DNA of 6,077 nt from an uncultured Verrucomicrobiota bacterium. GTDB lineage: Bacteria; Verrucomicrobiota; Kiritimatiellia; RFP12; UBA1067. Positions 1 through 6,077 of the stretch are shown piece after piece. The translations under genes and the position numbers were made by a program. Numbering within the stretch: position 1 is the stretch's first letter; each line of letters begins with the position of its first letter. The notes beneath the pieces were generated by a model that did not search any database, was not told the origin of the DNA, and was given only the letters and a program-made list of their open reading frames with translations. The DNA is taken from the NCBI GenBank assembly GCA_946628745.1, contig CAMOXA010000100.1, positions 1 to 6,077 of the forward strand, in the 5' to 3' direction.

Positions 1-522
1 ATTCTACTTGATATTACAGGACATCAACATGCTGAAAGGCAGTCGCAGACAAGCAGAATCTGGCACGTCACCGAGCCTTGCGACGCGGCTTACCGCGACT
101 ACATCAACGGTTCAAAACCCTGGTGCCCGAATCTGCCCGAGAAGAAGCGCGGGACGGTTTGCGAACAGACGTTTGATGCCGTGCAGTTCGACTTGAAAGC
201 GGGGCTGATCAGGTTTACGCGTTTTGGCGGCGGTGGCGACCGTGCGCTTCATATCGGGAGAAAGACGGTAAAGGCCGGCGAGAAGATGCAGTTCTCCGCG
301 TCAGTCTTTTGCGGCGCGGTTTCCTGGGGATGCTACGACTCGGAGCGCGTCGAGATGCGCCCTAATCCACAGAGGAAGTACGACTATTTCGCGGACTACT
401 TCAATGATGTCGCGGAGATTTCGCAGGATGGAACATTGACGGCAAAGAAACCGGGCGAGACGACGGTAGTCGCGCTTTCGTCAAATGGCGACAAGGAGCT
501 GTTCCCGGTTGTCGTGGTTTAA
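1..522 (+). CDS. Metallophosphoesterase-like protein with C-terminal Big2-like domain (5' truncated)
   Basis: Frame 1 is open from the first base to the TAA at 520-522, giving 173 residues of a protein whose start lies outside the window. Near the left edge is the peptide GHQH (codons at 19-30), which fits the last metal-binding GHxH motif of calcineurin-like metallophosphoesterases. It is followed by HVTEPCDAAY and, at residues 75-81, FGGGGDR, similar to the FGxGxDR stretch I associate with this kind of secreted phosphoesterase-fold protein. Residues about 85-173 look like a Big2 (bacterial Ig-like group 2) domain: a VSW strand, then EISQDGTLTAKKPGETTVVA, the usual signature of the fold's second half. 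The family normally hydrolyses phosphoester bonds with a two-metal centre. The substrate is unknown and most of the catalytic domain is not visible. It lies 21 bases upstream of the glycoside hydrolase fusion, so a role in the same polysaccharide locus is plausible but inferred. The GTG at 181 is an internal valine codon, not a start. Confidence 0.72.
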   Translation: MLLDITGHQHAERQSQTSRIWHVTEPCDAAYRDYINGSKPWCPNLPEKKRGTVCEQTFDAVQFDLKAGLIRFTRFGGGGDRALHIGRKTVKAGEKMQFSASVFCGAVSWGCYDSERVEMRPNPQRKYDYFADYFNDVAEISQDGTLTAKKPGETTVVALSSNGDKELFPVVVV

Positions 523-524
523 TC

Positions 525-532
525 AAGAAAGG
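525..532 (+). promoter_or_regulatory. Ribosome binding site for the GH127-GH5 gene
   Basis: AAGAAAGG ends 11 bases before the ATG at 544. It is the only purine-rich Shine-Dalgarno-like stretch in the 21-base gap after the upstream stop codon. It favours ATG 544 over the in-frame ATG at 562, which would also remove the positively charged n-region of the signal peptide. I see no promoter in this gap, which supports co-transcription with the upstream gene. Confidence 0.6.
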
Positions 533-543
533 TATGGGTTGCA

Positions 544-3500
544 ATGACGAAAAGAGTTATTATGGCCTCTGTGGCGTCTCTGGTTTTCGCTGCCTCGACA
601 GCGTCCCGTGGAGAAGATGTGCAGCGAGTGCTGGAACCGCTGAAGCCGGGCGAGATTGTCGCGAGAGGCTGGCTGCGGAGTCAGCTTGAACTGTCGCTTT
701 CCGGCATGGGCGGCCATTTGGGCGAGATAGAGCCCGACCAGATGGCGAAGCCGTATGTTACGCGCGACTTCGACCCCGCAAACGGTGCGCGCGGGCTGGT
801 TGGCTGGTGCGCCGAAATGGGCGCAGAGTACACCCTCGGCTCCGCGCTGCTTGCATACACGCTTGGCGATGATGCGCTCATCGAAAAAGCCGCCTCCCGC
901 ATCCGCGCCGCGATGTCGCTGCAGGAGCCGGACGGTTATCTCGGCGCCTACCGCCCCGGCGACGACCGGCAGGAGGATTTCAACGCCTGGGGCTGCCACT
1001 TTTTCTACAACGCAATGCTGCTGGAATACTGCCGCACGGGCGACAAGGCGATTCTCGACGCAGTGCATCGCGGACTTCTGTGGTTCGTCAGGAACTGGAG
1101 CGGCGAGAAGAAGACGGACTACGCCGGGCCAACGATCATCGAACCAGCGTGCGTCGTATACAAGATGACGGGCGACAAGCGGCTCCTGGACTTCTGCGAG
1201 GAATATGCCGCCTGGCTCGACAAGCCCGGACACAAGAACGATGCGACATTCACGACGTTCCCGCTCACGAACCACGCCTACCACGTCGCCGCCATCGCGG
1301 CGCGGAACAAGCTGCCGGCCGCATTGGCGTTCGCCTCCGGCAAGCGAAAGCATCTTGATGCTGCGATCAAGGCGTACCGGGATTTCCACGACGGCGTAGG
1401 CTGGCAAGCTACATACGCGCCATGCGCAGACGGGGAGTGGACTGCCGCGCCGTCGTGCGTGGGCGAAACCGAATACTGCGACTACATCTATTATCAGGAG
1501 CTCTTTGCATGGTTCGCCTCGCTGACCGGCGAGACGGGCTACGCGGATGCGGTCGAGCGCATGGTTTTCAATGCCGCGCAGGGCGCTCGCGCCAAGGACG
1601 AACGGACGATCGGCTACATGACGTCCCCGAACCAGTGGTACGCCACGCTCGTTTCCTCGCGGTGGGGGCCGGAGCCGTTCTTCCACGCCTATGCGCCGAA
1701 CATGAATCCTGCGTGCTGTCCTGCGAACTCCATCCGTCTCTACCCGCTATACGTGCTGAACTCCGTATTCAGGGAGGGAAGAGACTTGCGCGTAATGAAC
1801 TATGGACCGTATGAGGTGAGAACGAAGATCGACGGCCAGGATGTGCGGGTGACGAGCGAGACGGACTATCCGTTCGGCAAGCGGGTGATGTTGCGCGTCC
1901 TGGCCGATGGCTGGAACGGTGCCTTGCGATTGCGCCGTCCGGCTTGGGCGGAGGGCCTTCGCATAATGCGCGGCGGCAAGCCGTGCCAAACCGCCGAGTC
2001 GAACGGTGTGGTGACCGTTGCGGGGCCTTGGAAAGCGGATGAGACGATTGTGGTGGATTTCGGCTGGCGGCCCGTAGTCCGCACCGTGCGCGACCGCGAC
2101 TTCGCCAAAACGCCGCTGAAAACTGTCGAATGGGGTGCGCTCGTGTTTGCGCAGCCTGTCGCAGAGAAGTGGAAGCGTGTGCAGCGTCCGAAGCCGGGCT
2201 GGGGAGAGGATAAAGCGCCGCCGCAGCCGGAGAACTGGCCGTGGCTTGCCGCCGAGTGCGAGAAGGAGCCGGTCGCATATGCGCTGCCGCATGATTTGGC
2301 TCCGTCCGGGATTCGCGTCAGCCGTGAGGCGATGCCCTGCCATCCGTGGCAGAATCCGCCAGTGCGGCTTTCCGTGCCGATGGTCCGCGCCTCCGCCGCC
2401 TATCCGCCGGAAAGAAGGGATGGCGTTCACACGCCGGTTCCATCCGGCGCCGCAGTCGCGCCGGATTCAGGGGCGGTGCGCGAAATGGTCGAGCTTGTGC
2501 CGTTCGGGGCGACGTGCCTCAGGACCACATGCTTCCCGACGATCGAGACGAACCTTTGCCGCTATACGGAACGTGTGCGGAACCTGCCGCAGCTGCGAGG
2601 CGTGATGTCGCCTTCGCGCGAAATGACCGAGGATGACTTCCGGACATTGCACGAGTGGGGTGCGACGCTGCTGAGATACCAGATGATTCGCGGTTGGGGC
2701 GAAACGAACGGAAACCGCGATATCGACGAATACGACCGCTGGCTGGACGGAAAACTCGAACATTTCGACAAGTTCGTCTTGCCGATGGCTGCGAAATACG
2801 GGATGAAAGTCGTGCTGGACGTCCATGTGCCGCCGGGCGGACGCGACGGGACGGGCGACATGAACATGTTCTACGACCGGAAATACGCCGACCATTTTGT
2901 CGATATGTGGCGACGAATCGCGCGGCGTTTCAAGGGGCGCGACGGCATCTACGGCTACGACCTCATAAACGAACCGAGCCAGGACCGGAAAACCGCGCCA
3001 GGACAAGATTGCCTTGCTCTGCAGCGGCGCACGGCGCAAGCCATTCGCGAAGAGGATGCGCACACGCCTGTCATCATCGAGTCGAACGGATGGTGCGCCC
3101 CGTATTGGTTTGTCGCCATGAAGCCGATTCCCGATGCGGACGTGATCTATCAGGTGCATATGTACAAACCTATGGAGTTCACGCACCAGCGGGTCCTGGG
3201 CAAATATCCGCAGGCTGCGAGCTACCCTGACGCCGGAAAAGGCTGGAACAAGGAGTTTCTGCGACATCAACTTCAGAATGTGCGCGACTTCCAGCTCAGG
3301 CACGGCGCAAGAATATATGCCGGCGAGTTTTCGGCTGCCGCATGGGCTGATGGCGCTGCGGACTATTTGCGCGACTGTATCGATATCTTCGAGGAATACG
3401 GCTGGGACTGGACGTACCATGCGTTCCGCGAGTCGAAAGTATGGAGCGTGGAGCATGAAGGCCCGGACGCGCAGCACCTCGCACCCTCCGTCGATAATCC

Positions 3501-3549
3501 GCGCAAGCAGGTCTTGGCGGAAGGTCTCGGGGCCGGCAAAGGGAAATGA
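544..3549 (+). CDS. Secreted bifunctional glycoside hydrolase: GH127-type (DUF1680) fused to GH5-type
   Basis: This 1001-residue protein begins with a Sec signal peptide (MTKR, then a hydrophobic stretch; likely cleavage after A20), so it should act outside the cytoplasm. Residues about 25-665 are a full DUF1680/GH127-type module: an alpha/alpha-barrel with DGYLGAY at 130-136, then a beta-sandwich ending in LVPFGATCLRTTCFP (651-665), the usual end of this family. By comparison with the Zn-dependent beta-L-arabinofuranosidase HypBA1 (Glu338, Cys340, Cys417, Cys418), E310, C312, C391 and C392 are the probable zinc ligands, with C391 the probable nucleophile. The spacing fits (79 residues between C312 and C391, against 77). 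E298 is a candidate acid/base. Residues about 680-970 are a complete GH5-type barrel: RGV (685-687), R711, DVH (H761), INEP with acid/base E810, HMY (872-874), GEFS with nucleophile E928, and WDW (954-956). Both halves keep their catalytic residues. The linker is only about 20 residues. GH127/146 enzymes remove L-arabinofuranose, while GH5 enzymes cut beta-glucans, mannans and related chains. The substrate is not determined here, and DUF1680 also includes uncharacterised specificities. Confidence 0.9.
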   Translation: MTKRVIMASVASLVFAASTASRGEDVQRVLEPLKPGEIVARGWLRSQLELSLSGMGGHLGEIEPDQMAKPYVTRDFDPANGARGLVGWCAEMGAEYTLGSALLAYTLGDDALIEKAASRIRAAMSLQEPDGYLGAYRPGDDRQEDFNAWGCHFFYNAMLLEYCRTGDKAILDAVHRGLLWFVRNWSGEKKTDYAGPTIIEPACVVYKMTGDKRLLDFCEEYAAWLDKPGHKNDATFTTFPLTNHAYHVAAIAARNKLPAALAFASGKRKHLDAAIKAYRDFHDGVGWQATYAPCADGEWTAAPSCVGETEYCDYIYYQELFAWFASLTGETGYADAVERMVFNAAQGARAKDERTIGYMTSPNQWYATLVSSRWGPEPFFHAYAPNMNPACCPANSIRLYPLYVLNSVFREGRDLRVMNYGPYEVRTKIDGQDVRVTSETDYPFGKRVMLRVLADGWNGALRLRRPAWAEGLRIMRGGKPCQTAESNGVVTVAGPWKADETIVVDFGWRPVVRTVRDRDFAKTPLKTVEWGALVFAQPVAEKWKRVQRPKPGWGEDKAPPQPENWPWLAAECEKEPVAYALPHDLAPSGIRVSREAMPCHPWQNPPVRLSVPMVRASAAYPPERRDGVHTPVPSGAAVAPDSGAVREMVELVPFGATCLRTTCFPTIETNLCRYTERVRNLPQLRGVMSPSREMTEDDFRTLHEWGATLLRYQMIRGWGETNGNRDIDEYDRWLDGKLEHFDKFVLPMAAKYGMKVVLDVHVPPGGRDGTGDMNMFYDRKYADHFVDMWRRIARRFKGRDGIYGYDLINEPSQDRKTAPGQDCLALQRRTAQAIREEDAHTPVIIESNGWCAPYWFVAMKPIPDADVIYQVHMYKPMEFTHQRVLGKYPQAASYPDAGKGWNKEFLRHQLQNVRDFQLRHGARIYAGEFSAAAWADGAADYLRDCIDIFEEYGWDWTYHAFRESKVWSVEHEGPDAQHLAPSVDNPRKQVLAEGLGAGKGK

Positions 3550-3553
3550 CAAT

Positions 3554-3586
3554 CGCTGAAATCAGCGCAAAGCCCCGCGCTCGCGG
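3554..3586 (+). terminator. Possible weak hairpins after the GH127-GH5 stop codon
   Basis: Five bases after the TGA there is a short inverted repeat, CGCTG-AAAT-CAGCG (3554-3567). It is followed by CCGC-GCTC-GCGG (3575-3586). Neither stem is followed by a run of T, so this is not a classical intrinsic terminator. The position between two genes, ahead of a separate promoter, is the main reason to list it. Confidence 0.22.
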
Positions 3587-3647
3587 TAGAAACGTTTGTG
3601 CAGATTCCCAGCATTGTTGCGTCGGCAAAGGCTGGCCCGGGATGCTA

Positions 3648-3676
3648 TTGCGCAGCACCGCCGGATGTGCTATACT
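3648..3676 (+). promoter_or_regulatory. Sigma-70-type extended -10 promoter for the GH3 gene
   Basis: The -35 box TTGCGC (3648-3653) and -10 box TATACT (3671-3676) are separated by exactly 17 bases. TGC immediately before the -10 box gives an extended -10 element. The expected transcription start is near 3683, leaving a leader of about 40 bases before the ATG at 3723. The promoter lies in the only sizeable intergenic region between the two large genes, so the GH3 gene is probably transcribed independently of the upstream pair. I see no convincing operator or riboswitch in the leader. Confidence 0.7.
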
Positions 3677-3704
3677 ACATGGAAATCGGTTTTCGAGTCC
3701 AAGC

Positions 3705-3713
3705 AAGGAAGGG
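3705..3713 (+). promoter_or_regulatory. Ribosome binding site for the GH3 gene
   Basis: AAGGAAGGG lies 9 bases before the ATG at 3723. It is a good match to the anti-Shine-Dalgarno complement at a normal distance. It fixes the start at 3723, which is also the codon that gives a proper signal peptide. Confidence 0.7.
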
Positions 3714-3722
3714 ATATAAAGA

Positions 3723-5963
3723 ATGAAGCACACCCTGTCGGCATTGGCTGGTTGCATATTTGCATGTTTCTGCAATCCCACGGTTGCATATTGCGACGAA
3801 GCCGCCGCGCCAGCGGACAATCCCGGCTATGCGAGCGATGCCGAGAAGGTCGCGGAGGCAATAGACTTCGGAGTGCCGCCACCTGCGAACGCGCCGTACC
3901 GGGATGCGTCGCTCGATGTCGAGGCGCGTATCGACGATCTTCTGCCGCGTTTGACGGACGAGGAGAAGGTGCATCTCATCCATTTCACGACGGGCATGAC
4001 GGCCGGGCACATTCCGCGCATCGGCCTCGCGACATTCAGGACGCCAGACGCGGGTGGCGGAGGGCGAGCCGAGGATCGTCCCGGCATAACCTACTTCCCC
4101 TCGCCAATCGCATACGCGGCGGCGTTCGACAAGGTCCTTGCGAAGGAAATCGGCCGCGCCATGGGCGAGGAGACGCGTGCGGCGTTCCCGCACGGGCTGG
4201 ACTCCAACGGCACGGCGCGGATGCTGCTCGGCCCCGGTGCGAACATCGCGCGCACTCCGCTCGGAGGACGCAATTTCGAGTATTTCGGCGAAGATCCGCG
4301 CCTTGCAGGAGAGACTGCCGCCGCGTGGATCGAAGGTTTGCAGTCTGTCAAAGTCGCGCCCTGCATGAAGCACTACTGCTTCAACGACCAGGAGAGCGAC
4401 CGGACCATTATCGATGTGGGGTGTTCCGACCGCGCGGCCCGCGAGATTTATATCCGCCCGTTCGAGATAGCCGCAAGGAAATCCGACCCGTGGGCGTTCA
4501 TGTCCAGCTACAACAAGTATCGCGGCAAATGGACGAGCCACAACGCCGAGCTGAACGATATCCTCCTCAAGGAATACGGCGCGACAGGCGCGCTCGTTCC
4601 CGACTGGGGCGGCGTCCATGGGATGCCGGAGGCGATAAACGGCGGAACAAGCATTGAATCGTCGACGAAGGAGAACCCAAAGCGCGACAGGGCGGAACTG
4701 AAACTGCTCGCCGAGGGCAAGATAGACCGAGCGCGGTTTGACGAGTCAGTGCGCCGTGCTCTCAGGCTCTACTTCCGTGTCGGCGCGTTCGACGAGGGAA
4801 GCGAGGCCGACAGCGCGCTTCAGGCAAAGTGCGAAAAGGCGTTCAGGTCGGAGGAGCATCAGGCTCTCGCCCGCCGCGCGGCGGAGGAGAGTTTCGTCAT
4901 GCTGAAGAATGACGGATTGCTGCCGTTCAAGGGGAGGACCGTCGCCGTCATCGGACCATACGCTGACGTCAGGCACGCGATGAGCGAAACGGATGCCAAC
5001 CTCAGGCGGCACGGAGGCTCCGGCGCGGTGAAGGCGGCGCGGGAAATCACGCCGCTCGAAGGATTCAGAACCGTTTTCGGCGCCGAGAACGTCTTCACGG
5101 GCGAAGGCGCGGTGGGGAGGGCCGATATCGTCGTCTATTGCGGTGGCATAGACCATGAATACGACAAGGAGTTCATCGGTTGGGGGCATCTCGTGCCGGG
5201 GGACAAGCCGGACATCTTTTTGCGCAAGTTCGGCGTCAAAGCGCAGGAGGACGAGATACTTGAAACCGCCAAGGCGAATCCCAACATCGTCGTTCTGCTG
5301 AACGGAGGCGCGCCGCTCAGCGTGGAAAAGTGGCACAAAAGCGCGAGGGCGATATTCGCCATGTGGTACGGGGGAGAGTTTGGCGGCGAGGTTGTCGCGC
5401 GGATGGTCAAGGGCGAGGTGAATCCTTCCGGGCGGCTCCCCTACACATACGGCAAGGAGCTGGACGATTGGTATTCAATGCGTCTTGGGGAGAAGAGCTA
5501 TCCGGGAGTGTGGCCGAAGCCGCCTGTGAAGCAGGGCAGGCACCTTATGGGCGAGCCCTGGCAGGAATATCTGGACGGCATCTGGGTAGGCTACCGCGCT
5601 TTTGACAAGTTCGGCATCGAGCCGCGCTATCCCTTCGGCCACGGTCTGTCTTACACGAAGTGGGTGACATCGCTTGTCGACTGCAATCGACTGCAATCGG
5701 ATGCATTCGACTGCAAGGTTCGTGTCGCCAACACCGGCACTATGGCCGGGCGCCGGGCTGTCCTGCTCTTTGCGTCCAAGCCGCCGCAGGACGACGTGGA
5801 GATGCCCGAGAAGGAACTCGTCGCATTCGAGAGCGTATGGCTGGCCCCGGGGGAATCCGCCGAGATAGGGTTCAATGTCGGCTTCGAGGAGCTGAAGTAT
5901 TGGAGCGAGAAGGAAAACCGCTGGCTCATGCCAAAGGGTCGAATCAAGTTTATGGCGGAGTGA
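3723..5963 (+). CDS. Secreted family 3 glycoside hydrolase (beta-glucosidase-type) with Fn3-like C-terminus
   Basis: The 746-residue product has an N-terminal export signal (MKH, then a hydrophobic stretch to about residue 22). A possible lipobox, LAGC at 8-11, is unusually close to the start. The N-terminal GH3 barrel spans about 65-350 and contains the substrate-binding and catalytic motifs LGPGANIARTPLGGRNFEYF (169-188), GEDP, KHYCFNDQESDR (K216, H217, R227), MSSYN (260-264) and VPDWGG, where D294 is the predicted nucleophile. The usual serine of SDW is proline here. The GH3 C-terminal alpha/beta domain (about 385-580) includes ESFVMLKNDGLLP, VAVIGPYAD, WYGGEFGGE and NPSGRLPYT. A Fn3-like domain follows PFGHGLSYT (637-645) and runs to the end. 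Length and domain order match secreted GH3 beta-glucosidases and xylosidases, which release single sugars from non-reducing ends by a retaining mechanism. The general acid/base cannot be assigned because the region around 475-500 departs from the family pattern. Exact substrate is unknown. The gene has its own promoter and could complete the digestion begun by the fusion enzyme upstream. Confidence 0.93.
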   Translation: MKHTLSALAGCIFACFCNPTVAYCDEAAAPADNPGYASDAEKVAEAIDFGVPPPANAPYRDASLDVEARIDDLLPRLTDEEKVHLIHFTTGMTAGHIPRIGLATFRTPDAGGGGRAEDRPGITYFPSPIAYAAAFDKVLAKEIGRAMGEETRAAFPHGLDSNGTARMLLGPGANIARTPLGGRNFEYFGEDPRLAGETAAAWIEGLQSVKVAPCMKHYCFNDQESDRTIIDVGCSDRAAREIYIRPFEIAARKSDPWAFMSSYNKYRGKWTSHNAELNDILLKEYGATGALVPDWGGVHGMPEAINGGTSIESSTKENPKRDRAELKLLAEGKIDRARFDESVRRALRLYFRVGAFDEGSEADSALQAKCEKAFRSEEHQALARRAAEESFVMLKNDGLLPFKGRTVAVIGPYADVRHAMSETDANLRRHGGSGAVKAAREITPLEGFRTVFGAENVFTGEGAVGRADIVVYCGGIDHEYDKEFIGWGHLVPGDKPDIFLRKFGVKAQEDEILETAKANPNIVVLLNGGAPLSVEKWHKSARAIFAMWYGGEFGGEVVARMVKGEVNPSGRLPYTYGKELDDWYSMRLGEKSYPGVWPKPPVKQGRHLMGEPWQEYLDGIWVGYRAFDKFGIEPRYPFGHGLSYTKWVTSLVDCNRLQSDAFDCKVRVANTGTMAGRRAVLLFASKPPQDDVEMPEKELVAFESVWLAPGESAEIGFNVGFEELKYWSEKENRWLMPKGRIKFMAE
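5677..5716 (+). repeat. 10-base tandem repeat, four copies, inside the GH3 gene
   Basis: The unit TCGACTGCAA occurs at 5677-5686, 5687-5696 and 5707-5716, with a degenerate copy (TCGGATGCAT) at 5697-5706. It lies at the boundary between the GH3 catalytic domains and the Fn3-like domain, residues about 651-665, and encodes VDCN and FDCK in the same frame 30 bases apart. Because the unit is not a multiple of three, gain or loss of one copy would shift the frame. Confidence 0.85.
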
Positions 5964-5974
5964 GGAGACTCCAT

Positions 5975-6003
5975 TTGCGCGGCGGCGCGGAATATGGTAT
6001 AAT
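5975..6003 (+). promoter_or_regulatory. Promoter for tRNA-Ser(UGA)
   Basis: A -35 box TTGCGC (5975-5980) and a perfect consensus -10 box TATAAT (5998-6003) are separated by 17 bases. TGG just before the -10 box forms an extended -10 element. The expected start near 6010 gives a leader of about six bases before the tRNA. The promoter begins 12 bases after the GH3 stop codon. It shares the same -35 sequence, spacer length and TGN element as the promoter of the GH3 gene. Confidence 0.8.
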
Positions 6004-6015
6004 ACGCGCCGACTT

Positions 6016-6077
6016 GGAGAGATGGCGGAGTGGTCGATCGCGGCGGTCTTGAAAACCGTTGACCCGAAAGGGTCCGG
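6016..6077 (+). tRNA. tRNA-Ser(UGA), 3' end cut off by the window
   Basis: The first 62 bases of a class II tRNA are present. The acceptor 5' strand is GGAGAGA (6016-6022), followed by TG. The D-stem pairs GCG (6025-6027) with CGC (6039-6041) around a GG-containing loop. The anticodon stem pairs 6043-6047 with 6055-6059, and the loop CTTGAAA carries anticodon TGA at 6050-6052, which reads serine codon UCA. A long variable arm with stem ACCC/GGGT and loop GAAA (from about 6062) is the mark of a serine tRNA. The T-arm and the 3' acceptor strand lie beyond the right edge. The layout closely resembles E. coli tRNA-Ser(UGA). Confidence 0.95.

Noticed and set aside
309..339. Possible promoter inside the first gene (TTGCGG with TGC-TACGAC)
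   Set aside because: The spacer is 19 bases and the -10 hexamer is poor. It is much weaker than the two promoters accepted in this window.
523..1686. Long minus-strand open frame opposite the GH127 module
   Set aside because: It is a GC-rich shadow of the plus-strand gene. The translation is rich in Arg and Ala/Val without recognisable domains, while the plus strand has unmistakable family motifs.
2467..3552. Long minus-strand open frame opposite the GH5 module
   Set aside because: It runs antisense to a complete set of GH5 catalytic motifs, has no recognisable domain and has no supported start signal, so it is a codon-bias shadow.
3675..4619. Minus-strand open frame opposite the start of the GH3 gene, and the plus-strand frame 3596-4657 overlapping it
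   Set aside because: Both overlap the GH3 catalytic domain in other frames and show Arg-rich, low-information translations typical of GC-rich shadows.
5964..5972. Inverted repeat GGAG-A-CTCC just after the GH3 stop codon as a terminator
   Set aside because: The loop is a single base, so the stem cannot form as drawn, and no T-run follows.
6016..6077. tRNA gene as an integration site for a mobile element
   Set aside because: The tRNA 3' end lies outside the window, and I see no integrase gene or attachment-site repeat. The idea cannot be tested here.

Overview
The window is GC-rich (clearly above half G+C) and bacterial. All protein-coding genes read on the plus strand. It looks like part of a polysaccharide-degradation locus: a truncated metallophosphoesterase-type gene, a two-enzyme glycoside hydrolase fusion, a family 3 glycoside hydrolase, and the 5' portion of a serine tRNA gene at the right edge. 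The exported enzymes, the GC-rich codon use and the style of the carbohydrate-active genes suggest a Gram-negative polysaccharide degrader, perhaps of the Verrucomicrobiota/Kiritimatiellota/Lentisphaerota group. That placement is inference, because no marker gene here settles it.

Layout. (1) Positions 1-522 hold the 3' end of a gene that enters from the left. Its product keeps a GHxH metal-binding motif of calcineurin-like phosphoesterases and ends in a Big2-like immunoglobulin-fold domain. (2) After a 21-base gap with a ribosome binding site comes a 1001-residue secreted protein. It joins a complete DUF1680/GH127-type (beta-L-arabinofuranosidase-like) module to a complete GH5-type (cellulase-family) module with almost no linker. 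(3) A 173-base intergenic region carries a strong extended -10 promoter. (4) A 746-residue secreted GH3 beta-glycosidase with a C-terminal Fn3-like domain follows. (5) A 52-base gap holds a second promoter of nearly identical design, which drives tRNA-Ser(UGA). The window ends inside the tRNA's long variable arm.

How the parts fit together. The fusion could remove arabinofuranosyl side groups and cut a beta-linked backbone with one polypeptide. The GH3 enzyme could then release sugars from the ends of the resulting oligosaccharides. The actual polysaccharide cannot be read from sequence alone. The first two genes are probably one transcript, while the GH3 gene has its own promoter. The most unusual items are the GH127-GH5 fusion, an altered catalytic-loop region in the GH3 C-terminal domain, and a 10-base tandem repeat inside the GH3 coding sequence.
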